Positions 1 through 7,435 of a stretch of 64,000 nt of DNA are shown piece by piece. The number at the start of each line of letters is the position of its first letter. Within the stretch, counting starts at the first letter, position 1. The stretch comes from Micrococcaceae bacterium Sec5.8 (GTDB lineage Bacteria > Actinomycetota > Actinomycetes > Actinomycetales > Micrococcaceae): positions 1,612,001 to 1,676,000 of the forward strand of contig CP143429.1 of NCBI GenBank assembly GCA_039636775.1. Direction: 5' to 3'. The notes beneath the pieces were generated by a model that was not told the DNA's origin, did not search any database, and worked only from the letters and a program-made list of their open reading frames with translations. The position numbers were made by a program, and so were the translations under genes.

Positions 1-183
1 GTTTCGTCCCGAGGAACCTGCGCCGGCCGAATAGCCGGTCTCAGGCAATAGGGATATCCGGCTAATGGATCCGGATCCGGCTTGAAGGCGGGGTGGTAGG
101 TATGCCGCGGGAGCTGTTATTTTTCCAGTACCGCGAAGGTCAAGCCGACGGGACTGGGCATAGCTCACGCTCAGTGTGCTTGA
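1..183. other. no gene seen at left edge
   Basis: No convincing reading frame, RNA gene or repeat was recognised in this edge segment. The stem-loop that follows ends the minus-strand transcript arriving from the right. Confidence 0.4.
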
Positions 184-223
184 ACGACCCGTGACCACGG
201 CAGGGGCCGCGGTCACGGGTCGT
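184..223 (-). terminator. strong stem-loop terminator
   Basis: A perfect 13-bp inverted repeat (arms 184-196 and 211-223, ACGACCCGTGACC and its complement) encloses a 14-nt GC-rich loop. It lies just downstream of the minus-strand small gene at 239-349. There is no clear T-tract, which is common for actinobacterial terminators. Confidence 0.65.
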
Positions 224-238
224 CTCGGGAACGGAGGG

Positions 239-349
239 TCAGGGGCGGTTGGTCCCGCCGGTGCGTCCGGATCCGTTGTTTTTTGCTTTCCGGGCCCGCA
301 TGACACGACTGATGATGGCGGGCAGGAAGGCGAGGAGGATTTTCTTCAT
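239..349 (-). CDS. small basic hydrophobic-start peptide (36 aa)
   Basis: A 36-residue frame starts at ATG 349-347 and ends at TGA 241-239. Its upstream sequence, read on the minus strand, has AGGAC about 5 nt before the ATG. The N-terminus is hydrophobic (MKKILLAFLPAII) and is followed by a basic tail (RVMRARKAK) ending in GGTNRP. It sits between a membrane-protein gene and a strong terminator, so it is probably the last gene of that short operon. I do not recognise a family with a known role. It could be a small membrane-associated peptide. The RBS and terminator support it, but homology has not been checked. Confidence 0.5.
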   Translation of the reverse strand: MKKILLAFLPAIISRVMRARKAKNNGSGRTGGTNRP

Positions 350-428
350 GGTGTGGTCCTGTTCTAGGGGTGCAGGTAGGGCGAGGATGAGACGACGGCC
401 GGCCAGGGTCAGGGGTCCCGGGGAGTTG

Positions 429-1028
429 TTAGCGGTTGTTGAGGCCGGCTTTATCGACTTTGCGGTGGAACCGCATGCCCGCGAGGCCGCCCAGAACGGC
501 GCCGCCGAGGGTGATGATGACGGCGGCGACCAGTACGAGGATGCCGCCGGTGCTTAGTTCATTTTCGTTGAGGGGAATCCGGGGGAAGCTGTTGAGGTTC
601 GCGAGGATATTGAACCGGCTGCCGGCGATGGCCCCGGCGATGGCAACGATGATGGCAACGATGATGGCCCAAAGCCAGACGGCGATGCCCTGCTTGGCCC
701 CGTCGAAGCGGGCCATCCGCCCGGCGACGTAGCCGCCGCAGTAGTAGGCCACGAACAGGACAACGGCCAACACGATCCCGCCGATGATGCTGACGGTCTG
801 GGGGTCCCGGGACGCGGCCTGACCGGGATCGGTGCTGGTGGCCATTCCGATGCCTGCGCCGATGGCTGTACTGACTGCGGTGAGCAGGACGACCATACCG
901 GTGGCGGTCAGCCAGCCGAAGAAGGCCGAGCCGAACTTCATGCCGCCGAATTGCTTCTTTTCTTCCGCCAGTACGGTCTCACGGCGGTTTTCCCGGACTT
1001 CTCCGGCGTCTTCGGGGGTTGAACTCAT
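429..1028 (-). CDS. four-helix membrane protein, YrzE-like
   Basis: The protein is 199 residues when started at the ATG at 1028-1026 (MSSTPEDAGEV). A longer upstream reading is low-complexity and unlikely to be translated. An acidic cytoplasmic N-terminus of about 30 residues precedes four likely membrane helices near residues 34-60, 79-102, 112-137 and 162-182. The helices are rich in Gly/Ala, and a basic tail (MRFHRKVDKAG) follows. This layout resembles YrzE/TIGR04086-like small membrane proteins of unknown function. It is followed by the 36-aa peptide gene and then a terminator. The neighbouring stress genes suggest an envelope role, which is inference only. Confidence 0.75.
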   Translation of the reverse strand: MSSTPEDAGEVRENRRETVLAEEKKQFGGMKFGSAFFGWLTATGMVVLLTAVSTAIGAGIGMATSTDPGQAASRDPQTVSIIGGIVLAVVLFVAYYCGGYVAGRMARFDGAKQGIAVWLWAIIVAIIVAIAGAIAGSRFNILANLNSFPRIPLNENELSTGGILVLVAAVIITLGGAVLGGLAGMRFHRKVDKAGLNNR

Positions 1029-1380
1029 GATGGAATCCTGATTTTCGGGTGCGGCGCGGTGCGGTGTGGTGCGGTGTGGTGCCGGTTTGCCGGCGGCCTG
1101 GCGGGGGTCCCGTTGGATCGGGCTACCGTCGACAGGAGCCCGGATGCAGATAAGGTATATGGCTTTATGTCGGCGACGCGGCAGGTTGCAATGCCTCTGA
1201 GCTGTTCCGTGGCCAGATGGCGGCTTGTCAACGTTTCCTTCCAAGGGGCGGGGGCCGGGCAAGTATTACGCGGCACCGCTCTGTGGGAAGGATATTGTTT
1301 GCCGGTCTCGTCCGTCAGCGGGCGTCGCCGCCGACATGCACTCATCACCGGCTCCGGCGTTACCGGGTTCGCGTGGCCTG

Positions 1381-1441
1381 CGCGGACTTCAACCCGAGGG
1401 TGTTAGCGGTTCTTCTTGATGTCATTGCCGTCGGTGGTGAT
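1381..1441 (-). repeat. duplicated 3' end of the PRC-barrel gene
   Basis: About 61 bp here match 1513-1573 at a constant offset of 132 bp. On the minus strand the copy encodes ITTDGNDIKKNR followed by a stop. The intact gene ends ITTDGDDTPKNR followed by a stop. The copy therefore holds the last 12 codons, the stop codon and a few bases of 3' flank, with no promoter or gene body. It is a remnant of a tandem duplication or of a second, mostly deleted gene copy. Confidence 0.75.
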
Positions 1442-1448
1442 GTTGCTC

Positions 1449-1490
1449 GCAGAGGGGTTCTGTCCCGGGTACGGGACAGAACCCCTCTGC
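1449..1490 (-). terminator. 19-bp perfect hairpin terminator
   Basis: Arms 1449-1467 and 1472-1490 form a perfect 19-bp stem with a 4-nt loop (GGTA). It lies about 45 bp downstream of the stop codon of the PRC-barrel/DUF2382 gene and just upstream of the duplicated gene tail. Its symmetry means it could act on either strand. Confidence 0.8.
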
Positions 1491-1534
1491 CGTAGGTTGA
1501 AGGCCGCCGTTACGCGGACGTCAACCCGAGGGTG

Positions 1535-2332
1535 TTAGCGGTTCTTCGGGGTGTCGTCGCCGTCGGTGGTGATTTGTTCCTTGCGGACTTCTTCGGTGAC
1601 GGTCTGCTCGTCGGTGATGGTTTCCTTGCCCATGCGGACGCGTTCGACCGGGACGGTTTCCTTTGTCACGACCGGGCGTTCCTCGTGGAGGATCACTTCG
1701 TGTTCTTCCTCGCTGAGCTCGGGGCCGGCCATGGCGTCGCCGCGGTTCTCCTCGGTGATGGGTTCGCGTTCCAGGACGACCTCTTCGCGGCTGACCGGGA
1801 CCGTGGTGGTGACGTTCTCGGTCACGACGTGCTTGCGCAGCCGCATCCGCCCGGCTTCGACCTTCTCGGTGCCGACGTTCAGGCGTTCCTCGGAGCGGGT
1901 CATGGCATCGTCGGTGGTCGGCCCGGAGGTGTCGTGCCCGACGGTGTCCCGGTCGGTGGATTCGTGGCCGGAGACGGTGTCCCGGTCCTGGAGTTCACCG
2001 GTTTTGGTGCCCGCGCCGCCGAGGTTGTAGTGGCGGTACAGCGCATCTTCCTCTTCCGGGGTGATGCTGCCGTCTGCTTCGACGCGGGGGGCGTCCTTGA
2101 CCTGGTCCTTGGTGTAGGGGACGTTCAGATCGTTGCCTTTGAGGGAGGCTTCGGCGAGGGGCACGAAGGTCTCGGAGGTACCGAACATGCCCGTCTTGAC
2201 CGTCGCGAAAGAGGGGTCCCCGCTCTGGTCATCGAGGTAGACCTGGCCGATGCTGCCGACTTTCTCTCCGTCGGAGGAGTAGACGGTGGTTTTCCCGGCG
2301 AGCAAGGTGTCGACGTCGTTGGTGCTGATCAT
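1535..2332 (-). CDS. PRC-barrel and DUF2382 (YsnF/AvaK-like) stress protein
   Basis: The protein has 265 residues from the ATG at 2332-2330 (MISTNDVDTLL), which is preceded on its strand by AGGAG. Residues ~1-75 form a PRC-barrel-like domain (AGKTTVYSSDGEKVGSIGQ). A linker with repeated DRDT/GHE/GHDTS motifs follows. The C-terminal ~120 residues are a DUF2382/YsnF-type domain with charged repeats (EERLNVGTEKVEAGRMRLRK, EREPITEENRG, VPVERVRMGKE). Such proteins are general-stress proteins of unknown mechanism in actinobacteria and cyanobacteria. It is monocistronic, with a strong hairpin downstream. A fragment of its own 3' end is duplicated just beyond the stop. Confidence 0.85.
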   Translation of the reverse strand: MISTNDVDTLLAGKTTVYSSDGEKVGSIGQVYLDDQSGDPSFATVKTGMFGTSETFVPLAEASLKGNDLNVPYTKDQVKDAPRVEADGSITPEEEDALYRHYNLGGAGTKTGELQDRDTVSGHESTDRDTVGHDTSGPTTDDAMTRSEERLNVGTEKVEAGRMRLRKHVVTENVTTTVPVSREEVVLEREPITEENRGDAMAGPELSEEEHEVILHEERPVVTKETVPVERVRMGKETITDEQTVTEEVRKEQITTDGDDTPKNR

Positions 2333-2502
2333 TTTTTCTCCTGTTGATTGTGGCTTCGGGCGGGGCGCCTGAAGCCGTTTCTTCGCTGGATTAAACGATT
2401 GTGGGTGATTGGCCGGCCTCTCGGGCCTACAGGTAAGACGGGGCACGGACTGTAATCGTCACGCCCGCTGCCTGTGATCTGCGCCACAGGTACTGCCGGC
2501 TG

Positions 2503-2973
2503 TCAGGCCAGGTCGCCGTCGCGGATCAGTGCGGTGAGTTCCCGGTGCAGGGCTCCTGTGCGGAAGCGGGCCGGCAGCAGGCTGTGTTCGACCTCCTGTG
2601 CGGCCCGAAGTGCGTCCCGTCCGGGCTCGGTAATTTTCACCTGGTAGCTGCGCCGGTCTGTCGCGCTGCGGCACCGGCAGACAGAGCCGAAGGTTTCTAT
2701 CCGGGCGAGTACCCGGCCCAGCGTCTGGCTCTGGACCCGGATGAGCGCGGCCAGGGCTTCCTGGGTCACAGGTCCGGCGTGGGCCAGGCCTTTGAGCGCG
2801 AGAACCCCGGCGTGGTTCAGCCCGACACGGGCCAGGGAGTAATCCCACCGCCGCTCTACGGAGCGGGCTGCCATGGACAGCAGCTGGTGGGTGGACCACC
2901 GGGGCCGCTCCGGAATCAGCGGGCCGTCGGGTTCGGGCGTGCGGGGTTCCGGGGTCCTGCCATTGGCTGCCAC
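2503..2973 (-). CDS. MarR-family transcriptional regulator
   Basis: The protein is 156 residues from a GTG at 2973-2971, with AAGGAC 8 nt upstream on its strand. A Pro-rich N-terminus (TPEPRTPEPDGP) precedes a MarR-type winged helix: LLSMAARSVERRWDYSLARVG, then a helix-turn-helix (VTQEALAALIRVQSQTLGRV), then a wing (RCRSATDRRSYQVKITEPGR). MarR proteins bind palindromes as dimers and usually repress neighbouring efflux or stress genes. It lies between the PRC-barrel gene and the CmpX-like channel gene, all on the same strand but separated by terminators. Its targets are not evident. Confidence 0.88.
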   Translation of the reverse strand: MAANGRTPEPRTPEPDGPLIPERPRWSTHQLLSMAARSVERRWDYSLARVGLNHAGVLALKGLAHAGPVTQEALAALIRVQSQTLGRVLARIETFGSVCRCRSATDRRSYQVKITEPGRDALRAAQEVEHSLLPARFRTGALHRELTALIRDGDLA

Positions 2974-3024
2974 AGTGGATGTCCTTCGGTTGACTGCCGG
3001 CCGGGGGAGGGGAACTCCGCCCGT

Positions 3025-3058
3025 CCCGGTACGCCGGCCGGCAGGCCGGCGTACCGGG
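3025..3058 (-). terminator. 15-bp GC-rich hairpin terminator
   Basis: Arms 3025-3039 and 3044-3058 pair perfectly over 15 bp with a 4-nt loop (GGCA). It lies 14 bp beyond the stop codon of the CmpX-like gene and upstream of the MarR gene, so it separates the two transcripts. Confidence 0.8.
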
Positions 3059-3071
3059 GGACAGGGGCGGG

Positions 3072-3833
3072 TTAGGAGCGGTGCGACCCGGCGCCCTTTG
3101 ATGTATTGGCCGGCAGGTGCTGCTGCGCGGCGTCCTTGATCTGCTTGGTTGCCGGGGGGGCGTTCTGGGCCTGGGCCTTGATCCGGGGGGCCTCTTCTTC
3201 GGCTTTGTTCAGGTACTGCTCCCAGCGGGCTGACATCGGCTTGATCAGACCGCCGCCGACACCGACAACCAGGATCCCGACGATGGCCGCGAGCACGGCG
3301 ATCAGGATCGGGGTGGTCACGGTGGTGGCGATATCAACCTGGTTCAGGGCCGCGATGATACCGATGCCGAGGATGAAGATGCTGGCGATGTTCGCCAGCG
3401 TTTTCCCGTAGGAGAGTCCGCCGAGGGATCCCTGGATGAGGGTCTTCACGGCGGCAGCGATCGCTGCGGAAATGATCACGATGATGATGGCCACCACGAT
3501 GCGGGGCAGGAACGCGATGATCGAGGCGAGCAGGGTGGTGACCGGGTTGGGTCCGAAGACGCCGAACGCAAACTGGAGGACGAACAGCACCAGGGCGTAG
3601 TAAATGATTTTGGAGATGATGTCGCTGGCGTCGAGCGAGGAATTCGCCAGGGCCTTCTTGACACCGCCACGCTCCACAGCCCGGTCGAAACCGACCTTGT
3701 GCAGGAGCTTGGACAGTGCCTTGGAAATGGCCTTGGCAATCAGCAGTCCGATGATCAGGATGACCAGAAACAGGGCCAGCTTGGGGACGAAGTCCACGAC
3801 GGTGGCCAGACCGGCCTTGAGTGTATCTTCCAT
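3072..3833 (-). CDS. CmpX-like mechanosensitive channel family protein
   Basis: This is a 253-residue membrane protein. It has an N-terminal helix (LALFLVILIIGLLIAKAISK) followed by a conserved amphipathic segment (LLHKVGFDRAVERGGVKK) typical of the conserved-TM-helix (PF05552, CmpX) proteins related to small mechanosensitive channels. Further helices lie near residues 75-95, 105-125, 145-165 and 175-200. The C-terminus is a soluble, Ala/Gln-rich tail. It lacks the full MscS beta domain, so a true channel function is uncertain. The GC-rich hairpin at 3025-3058 ends the transcript. Membrane-tension or envelope-stress roles would suit the neighbouring genes, but this is inference. Confidence 0.8.
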   Translation of the reverse strand: MEDTLKAGLATVVDFVPKLALFLVILIIGLLIAKAISKALSKLLHKVGFDRAVERGGVKKALANSSLDASDIISKIIYYALVLFVLQFAFGVFGPNPVTTLLASIIAFLPRIVVAIIIVIISAAIAAAVKTLIQGSLGGLSYGKTLANIASIFILGIGIIAALNQVDIATTVTTPILIAVLAAIVGILVVGVGGGLIKPMSARWEQYLNKAEEEAPRIKAQAQNAPPATKQIKDAAQQHLPANTSKGAGSHRS

Positions 3834-4136
3834 TAATTTTCCTCAGGATCCAGGGTGGGGCGGTGCGAGCGGGAAGGAAAGTCTTCCGGGCAAACTAAAC
3901 ACGGCCTCCCCCACAAAAGCAAGCATGCTTAGTAATCGGCGTCCTGCCGCAGCATGATCCGGGCAACCCGCGAGCGACCGATGAAGGCCGGGCGCCGGGC
4001 GGGCGTTCACGGCCGCCGGAGGCGCGGCCCGGGGCGTACTGTGAAGGAAGTCACGGCCGCGCCGATATGTTGGCGTGGTCCGGGCGAGCGGAACCCTGCT
4101 CCCACGGCACAATGCCGGCAATTGGAAGGACATCCC

Positions 4137-4340
4137 ATGACCGAAAACGACGCAAACCCGGTACCTGGCAGCGGTGAAAACGCGGCGGAAGCAGAGCGGA
4201 AGGCCCGCGGGACCGGATCTGACGGAACCATCCCGGTATCAGATGAGGGAATTTCGCTGACGACTACTGACGACGGGTCCAATTTCGACCCGGAAGAGGA
4301 CGCCCCGGACGGGCCCGGCCAGGCCACGGCGGAGAAGTAG
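4137..4340 (+). CDS. small acidic hypothetical protein (67 aa)
   Basis: The frame runs from ATG 4137, preceded by TTGGAAGGA 6 nt upstream. The product is hydrophilic and strongly acidic with no membrane segment (e.g. SNFDPEEDAPDGPG) and is probably intrinsically disordered. It is followed after 7 nt by a small membrane-protein gene, so the two are likely co-transcribed. No family with a known function was recognised. Confidence 0.7.
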   Translation: MTENDANPVPGSGENAAEAERKARGTGSDGTIPVSDEGISLTTTDDGSNFDPEEDAPDGPGQATAEK

Positions 4341-4347
4341 AGCCAGC

Positions 4348-4590
4348 GTGGCACCGGAACCCTTCGGCCCCCGCGAGGTTCCCTCGCTTCCAATCCGCGG
4401 TCCGGGCTTTTGGATTCCGGCGCTGGTTCTGCCTTTGCTGCTGTTGGCCGCCGCGGCTGCCATGTTCGTCCTCGGATCGGGCCTGGTCGCTGTCATTCTT
4501 GGCGGCGGACTGATGCTGGGAGCGGTATCGTCGCTGGTTTTCTTTGCCTCGGGCATTCGCCGACGTCGCCTCCGCAGGGCCCGGCACTGA
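4348..4590 (+). CDS. small membrane protein with two helices (80 aa)
   Basis: A GTG at 4348 begins an 80-residue protein 7 nt after the previous stop. The N-terminus is Pro-rich (APEPFGPREVPSLPIRGPG). Two hydrophobic segments follow (FWIPALVLPLLLLAAAAAM and GLVAVILGGGLMLGAVSSLV), then an Arg-rich tail (RRRRLRRARH). The positive-inside rule puts the tail in the cytoplasm. The RBS is weak, so translational coupling to the upstream gene is likely. Function unknown. Confidence 0.65.
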   Translation: MAPEPFGPREVPSLPIRGPGFWIPALVLPLLLLAAAAAMFVLGSGLVAVILGGGLMLGAVSSLVFFASGIRRRRLRRARH

Positions 4591-4622
4591 ATTGGCCCCG
4601 GCCAACCGCTCCCCAATATTGA

Positions 4623-4638
4623 TGTGATACAGATCACG
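4623..4638 (+). promoter_or_regulatory. CRP/GlxR-like palindrome upstream of the Asp23 operon
   Basis: TGTGA-N6-TCAC followed by G matches the CRP/GlxR consensus (TGTGA-N6-TCACA) at 9 of 10 half-site bases. It lies about 110 bp upstream of the first Asp23 gene and 33 bp after the previous stop codon. cAMP-receptor-type control of the operon is inferred from the match alone. Confidence 0.45.
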
Positions 4639-4746
4639 CCCGTGGTGGCGTGACGAACACCGGGCCGGGTGCGTCTTATTCACGTAGGCATCTAAGAGAT
4701 GCACACCGGAACCTTGAATGACCATCTATTTTCAGGAGTGATTCTT

Positions 4747-5229
4747 TTGACGACTCAGCCCCAGAGCAAAACCCCCGCGGACCTGCGTCCCGGCTCCGCC
4801 CCCGTCCCGGCTAAAGCCGGTAAGGACGGCCGTGGAGCCACGACCATCGCCGATGGTGTGGTAGCGAAGATCGCCGGTATTGCGACCAAGGACATCGCAG
4901 GCGTTTATGCCCTCGGCGGCGGTGCGGCCCGAATGATGGGATCCCTGCGTGACGCGGTGGGCCAAAAGGATTTGACCCAGGGAGTCTCCGTCGAGGTCGG
5001 CCAGACCCAGGTCGCCGTCGACATCACCCTTGTCGTTGAGTATCCCCACCCGCTGCAGAAGGTCGCCGACGACGTCCGCGACGCTGTCTTCACCGCGGTC
5101 GAAGACCTGGTCGGCATGGAGGTCACCGAAGTCAATGTCACCGTGACCGACATCCACGTCGCCTCCGACGATGATGAGTCCGCGGACGAGAAGAACGCAG
5201 CAGCGACCCGCGAAGTGCGCGTCTCGTGA
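4747..5229 (+). CDS. Asp23/Gls24 family envelope stress protein
   Basis: The protein is about 160 residues if started at TTG 4747, which has an ideal AGGAG 8 nt upstream. An in-frame ATG at 4699 would give 176 residues but has no RBS. After a disordered N-terminus comes the Asp23 core: TTIADGVVAKIAGIATKDIAGVY, GGGAARMMG, GVSVEVGQTQVAVDITLVVEYP, and the C-terminal VTEVNVTVTDIHV strand. Asp23 proteins form a membrane-anchored layer through AmaP-type partners and respond to alkaline or cell-wall stress. It is the first gene of an operon in which the next four genes overlap one after another by 4 nt. Confidence 0.9.
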   Translation: MTTQPQSKTPADLRPGSAPVPAKAGKDGRGATTIADGVVAKIAGIATKDIAGVYALGGGAARMMGSLRDAVGQKDLTQGVSVEVGQTQVAVDITLVVEYPHPLQKVADDVRDAVFTAVEDLVGMEVTEVNVTVTDIHVASDDDESADEKNAAATREVRVS

Positions 5230-5417
5230 GCCCCACCGTTTCCGGCGTGGCGATCGGAGCGACCCTGGCGATCACAGCCCTGGTCTTCGGGTTCTGGGGA
5301 TTCCTTCTCGTAGCCCTCTTCATGGCCATCGGAGCCGTCCTGGGCCGCACCGCTGAAGGCCGGCTCGATTTGACCGGGGTGTTCGATGCCCTGCGCGGCA
5401 AGCGCTCCTCCTCGTGA
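5226..5417 (+). CDS. small DUF2273-like membrane protein
   Basis: The 63-residue protein begins at GTG 5226, overlapping the Asp23 stop by 4 nt (GTGA), so it is translationally coupled. It has two closely spaced hydrophobic segments (VAIGATLAITALVFGFWG and FLLVALFMAIGAVLGR) and a short polar tail with DLTGVFDALRGKR. Size, topology and position match the small DUF2273-type membrane proteins found in Asp23 operons. It probably helps anchor or organise the Asp23 layer, by family context. Confidence 0.82.
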   Translation: MSPTVSGVAIGATLAITALVFGFWGFLLVALFMAIGAVLGRTAEGRLDLTGVFDALRGKRSSS

Positions 5418-5821
5418 GCGCCGGGACCATTGCCCGTCCCGAAACCGCACCTGCGGCGCCGGTCACCGGGCGCCGTGCCGGCCACACCAGGATCACTTCG
5501 GCGGCGCTGCACCACACCGTCGAAGCGATCGCGGCGACGGCCTTCGGGGTTCCGGCCGGTGAGGTCAAGGCCCGTATCCATGATGATCAGGGACACTTGG
5601 CCGTCACCGTCGCGGTGGCGCTCACCGTGCCGTCCCTAACCGATGCGGCCCGGAACCCCGGCATCGTTGCGGCAACCGGCGGAACGCTCTATGAACGGGC
5701 CGAACAAGCCCGCACCAGGATCATCGACGACGCGTTGGACATTGCCGGGACCTCCGTAGCCCAGGTCGATATCCGCCTCACCGGCCTGCACCGGGGAGAA
5801 AAGGGGGGCACACTCCGATGA
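5414..5821 (+). CDS. second Asp23-like protein
   Basis: The 135-residue protein overlaps the previous gene by 4 nt (GTGA). The core HTRITSAALHHTVEAIAATAFGV, then VKARIHDDQGHLAVTVAVALTV and the C-terminal VAQVDIRLTGLH, follows the Asp23 pattern of an alternating helix/strand domain. Compared with the first Asp23 it has a helix-rich insert (YERAEQARTRIIDDALDIAG). It is probably soluble and recruited to the membrane with its operon partners. The start is fixed by the overlap. Confidence 0.82.
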   Translation: MSAGTIARPETAPAAPVTGRRAGHTRITSAALHHTVEAIAATAFGVPAGEVKARIHDDQGHLAVTVAVALTVPSLTDAARNPGIVAATGGTLYERAEQARTRIIDDALDIAGTSVAQVDIRLTGLHRGEKGGTLR

Positions 5822-6399
5822 GCACCCAACTGTACATCCGTCGAATCGCCCGCCGGGAAACCAACCGGTCACGGGCGCTGGCGTCAATCATTACCGCGGT
5901 TGCACTGATCCTGGTGCTGCTCTGGCTGGGCACCGAAGCGGTGCTGGCCCTCACCGGGAACCCGGCGTTGTTGGTTTCACCGGATCAGGTCGGTCAATGG
6001 CTGGCCGGTCTGGCAACTGCTACGCTCCCGGCCGGACTCATCGCGGCCGGCATCGGCCTTGTTCTTGCCGGCCTCTTTTATCTGGTGCTTGCCTTGCGGG
6101 CCGGGCACCGGTCCCGCCACGTCCTGGCCAGTGACAGGGCAGCTGTCGTCGTCGATGACGAGGTTATTGCCGCGGCCGTGTCCCGGCAGGCCCGTACCGC
6201 TTCCGGTCTGGCCCCGGAACAGGTTTCCACCACCATAGGAAAACGCACTGTCGAAGTGCTGATCCATCCGAGCTCGGGGAACACCGCCGACGTGGCGGCC
6301 GCAGACGCCGCGGTCCGGGATGAAATTGACCGGTACGGGCTCTCCGCACCACCGCGGATCAAGGTCCGTACCAGCACGAAAGGAGCGTTGGGAGTATGA
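5818..6399 (+). CDS. DUF6286-like membrane protein of the Asp23 operon
   Basis: The 193-residue protein starts at ATG 5818 in an ATGA overlap with the upstream stop. A basic N-terminus (RRIARRETNRSRA) precedes two membrane helices (about residues 20-45 and 65-90). The soluble C-terminal half (AVSRQARTASGLAPEQVS, VEVLIHPSSGN, IDRYGLSAPPRIKVRTS) resembles the small Asp23-type domain of actinobacterial DUF6286 proteins. It likely serves as a membrane anchor for the Asp23 layer. The next gene overlaps by 4 nt. Confidence 0.78.
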   Translation: MSTQLYIRRIARRETNRSRALASIITAVALILVLLWLGTEAVLALTGNPALLVSPDQVGQWLAGLATATLPAGLIAAGIGLVLAGLFYLVLALRAGHRSRHVLASDRAAVVVDDEVIAAAVSRQARTASGLAPEQVSTTIGKRTVEVLIHPSSGNTADVAAADAAVRDEIDRYGLSAPPRIKVRTSTKGALGV

Positions 6400-7004
6400 G
6401 CGGCACACCTCGCGGCCTGAATAGGCTGCTGCTGGGACTTTTCGGGCTTCTCCTGGCCGGCGCCGGCGTGCTCGTCGGCGCGGCCGGCCTGTATCCGGGC
6501 ATCGCTGCGGGCTGGAACACTGCGGGAACCTCCCTGCGGGAAGACGCGTCGGCTGTGCTGGCCAGTGCGCCGATTCCCGGGACATCCACCAGTTGGTGGA
6601 CGATCGCGGCCCTGGCGCTGGCCCTGATCATCATTGTCTTGCTGGTCGCCTGGATCGCATCCCAGGGTGGCGGGCGCACCAACCGGGTGGGACGCCGCGA
6701 GGATCCGGCCAAGAACGGGACCACTACCGTGGAAACCCCACTGGTCGCGGCTGCCGTCCGCGACGCTGTCAGCGGGGATGACCGGATCGTCTCCGCCTCT
6801 GTGAGCACCTGGAAAGTGAAACGCTCCGACGGACTTAAGCTGACTCTTCAGGGCCGCAAAGGCGTCTCTCCCAAAGAGCTGGCCGCCCGCGGGGAAGAGC
6901 TCATCAGGGGCCTCGATCATCTGCTCGGGGACCAGGGCCCGGTCCTGATACGCATCACCACCGGGTTGCGTTCCAGCCTTTCCGGTACCGACCGCGTCCG
7001 CTAA
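6396..7004 (+). CDS. AmaP-like alkaline shock membrane anchor
   Basis: The 202-residue protein begins at ATG 6396 (ATGA overlap). The first helix spans about residues 10-35. A periplasmic loop holds GTSLREDASAVLASAPIPG, and the second helix covers about 65-87 (WWTIAALALALIIIVLLVAW). The cytoplasmic domain (ETPLVAAAVRDAVSGDD, VSTWKVKRSDGLKLTLQGRK, LIRITTGLR) follows the AmaP/DUF6286 plan. AmaP anchors Asp23 to the membrane in Firmicutes. The same role here follows from family and operon position. It is the last overlapping gene. A 77-bp gap leads to csbD. Confidence 0.8.
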   Translation: MSGTPRGLNRLLLGLFGLLLAGAGVLVGAAGLYPGIAAGWNTAGTSLREDASAVLASAPIPGTSTSWWTIAALALALIIIVLLVAWIASQGGGRTNRVGRREDPAKNGTTTVETPLVAAAVRDAVSGDDRIVSASVSTWKVKRSDGLKLTLQGRKGVSPKELAARGEELIRGLDHLLGDQGPVLIRITTGLRSSLSGTDRVR

Positions 7005-7081
7005 CCCGCCAGCGAGTCCCACGCCGGCAACCCCGCACCCGCAACCGGAACAAAAACCACCCACTCACGAAAGGACACCCC

Positions 7082-7309
7082 ATGGGTCTCGACGACAAAG
7101 CAGAATTCACCGCGCAGAACCACCTCGGCGCCGCCAAGGAAGATGCCGGGAAGATCACCGGTGACCGCGGACTCGAACGCGAAGGCCAGAAAGACCAGGC
7201 CGCCGCCGGCATGAAAGAAGCCGGCGAAAAAGCTAAAGACACCGCAGCCGGCATCGGCGAAAACATCAAGAATGCCGCCCGCAAGCTCAAAGAAGGCTTC
7301 AGCAAGTAA
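7082..7309 (+). CDS. CsbD family stress protein
   Basis: The 75-residue hydrophilic protein starts at ATG 7082 with GAAAGGA upstream. It has CsbD-type motifs (HLGAAKEDAGKITGDRGLEREG, then DQAAAGMKEAGEKAKD), repeated Lys/Glu/Ala heptads and no membrane segment. CsbD proteins belong to general-stress regulons, and their molecular role is not established. It follows the Asp23 operon and is closed by a hairpin at 7324-7364. It is longer than the two other CsbD proteins in this window (58 aa each). Confidence 0.9.
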   Translation: MGLDDKAEFTAQNHLGAAKEDAGKITGDRGLEREGQKDQAAAGMKEAGEKAKDTAAGIGENIKNAARKLKEGFSK

Positions 7310-7323
7310 CATGCTTCACCCAC

Positions 7324-7364
7324 GGTCTCCCGCCCGCGGCCCCCATTCGCCGGGGCGGGAGACC
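7324..7364 (+). terminator. hairpin terminator after csbD
   Basis: Arms 7324-7335 and 7353-7364 pair perfectly over 12 bp (GGTCTCCCGCCC and its complement) around a 17-nt loop. It begins 15 bp after the csbD stop codon. Confidence 0.7.
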
Positions 7365-7435
7365 GGAACCCCAGCCCCCGACAACGGTCGCGAACGGCCT
7401 GTCAGGTACCGGCCCCTACACCCAGAGGGAACATT

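Noticed and set aside
1532..2347. 271-codon plus-strand frame
   Set aside because: It is the antisense of the PRC-barrel/DUF2382 gene, rich in Gly/Val/Phe/Asp as expected for a mirror frame.
4699..4746. ATG 4699 as start of the first Asp23 gene
   Set aside because: It lies inside a small inverted repeat without an RBS, while TTG 4747 has AGGAG 8 nt upstream.
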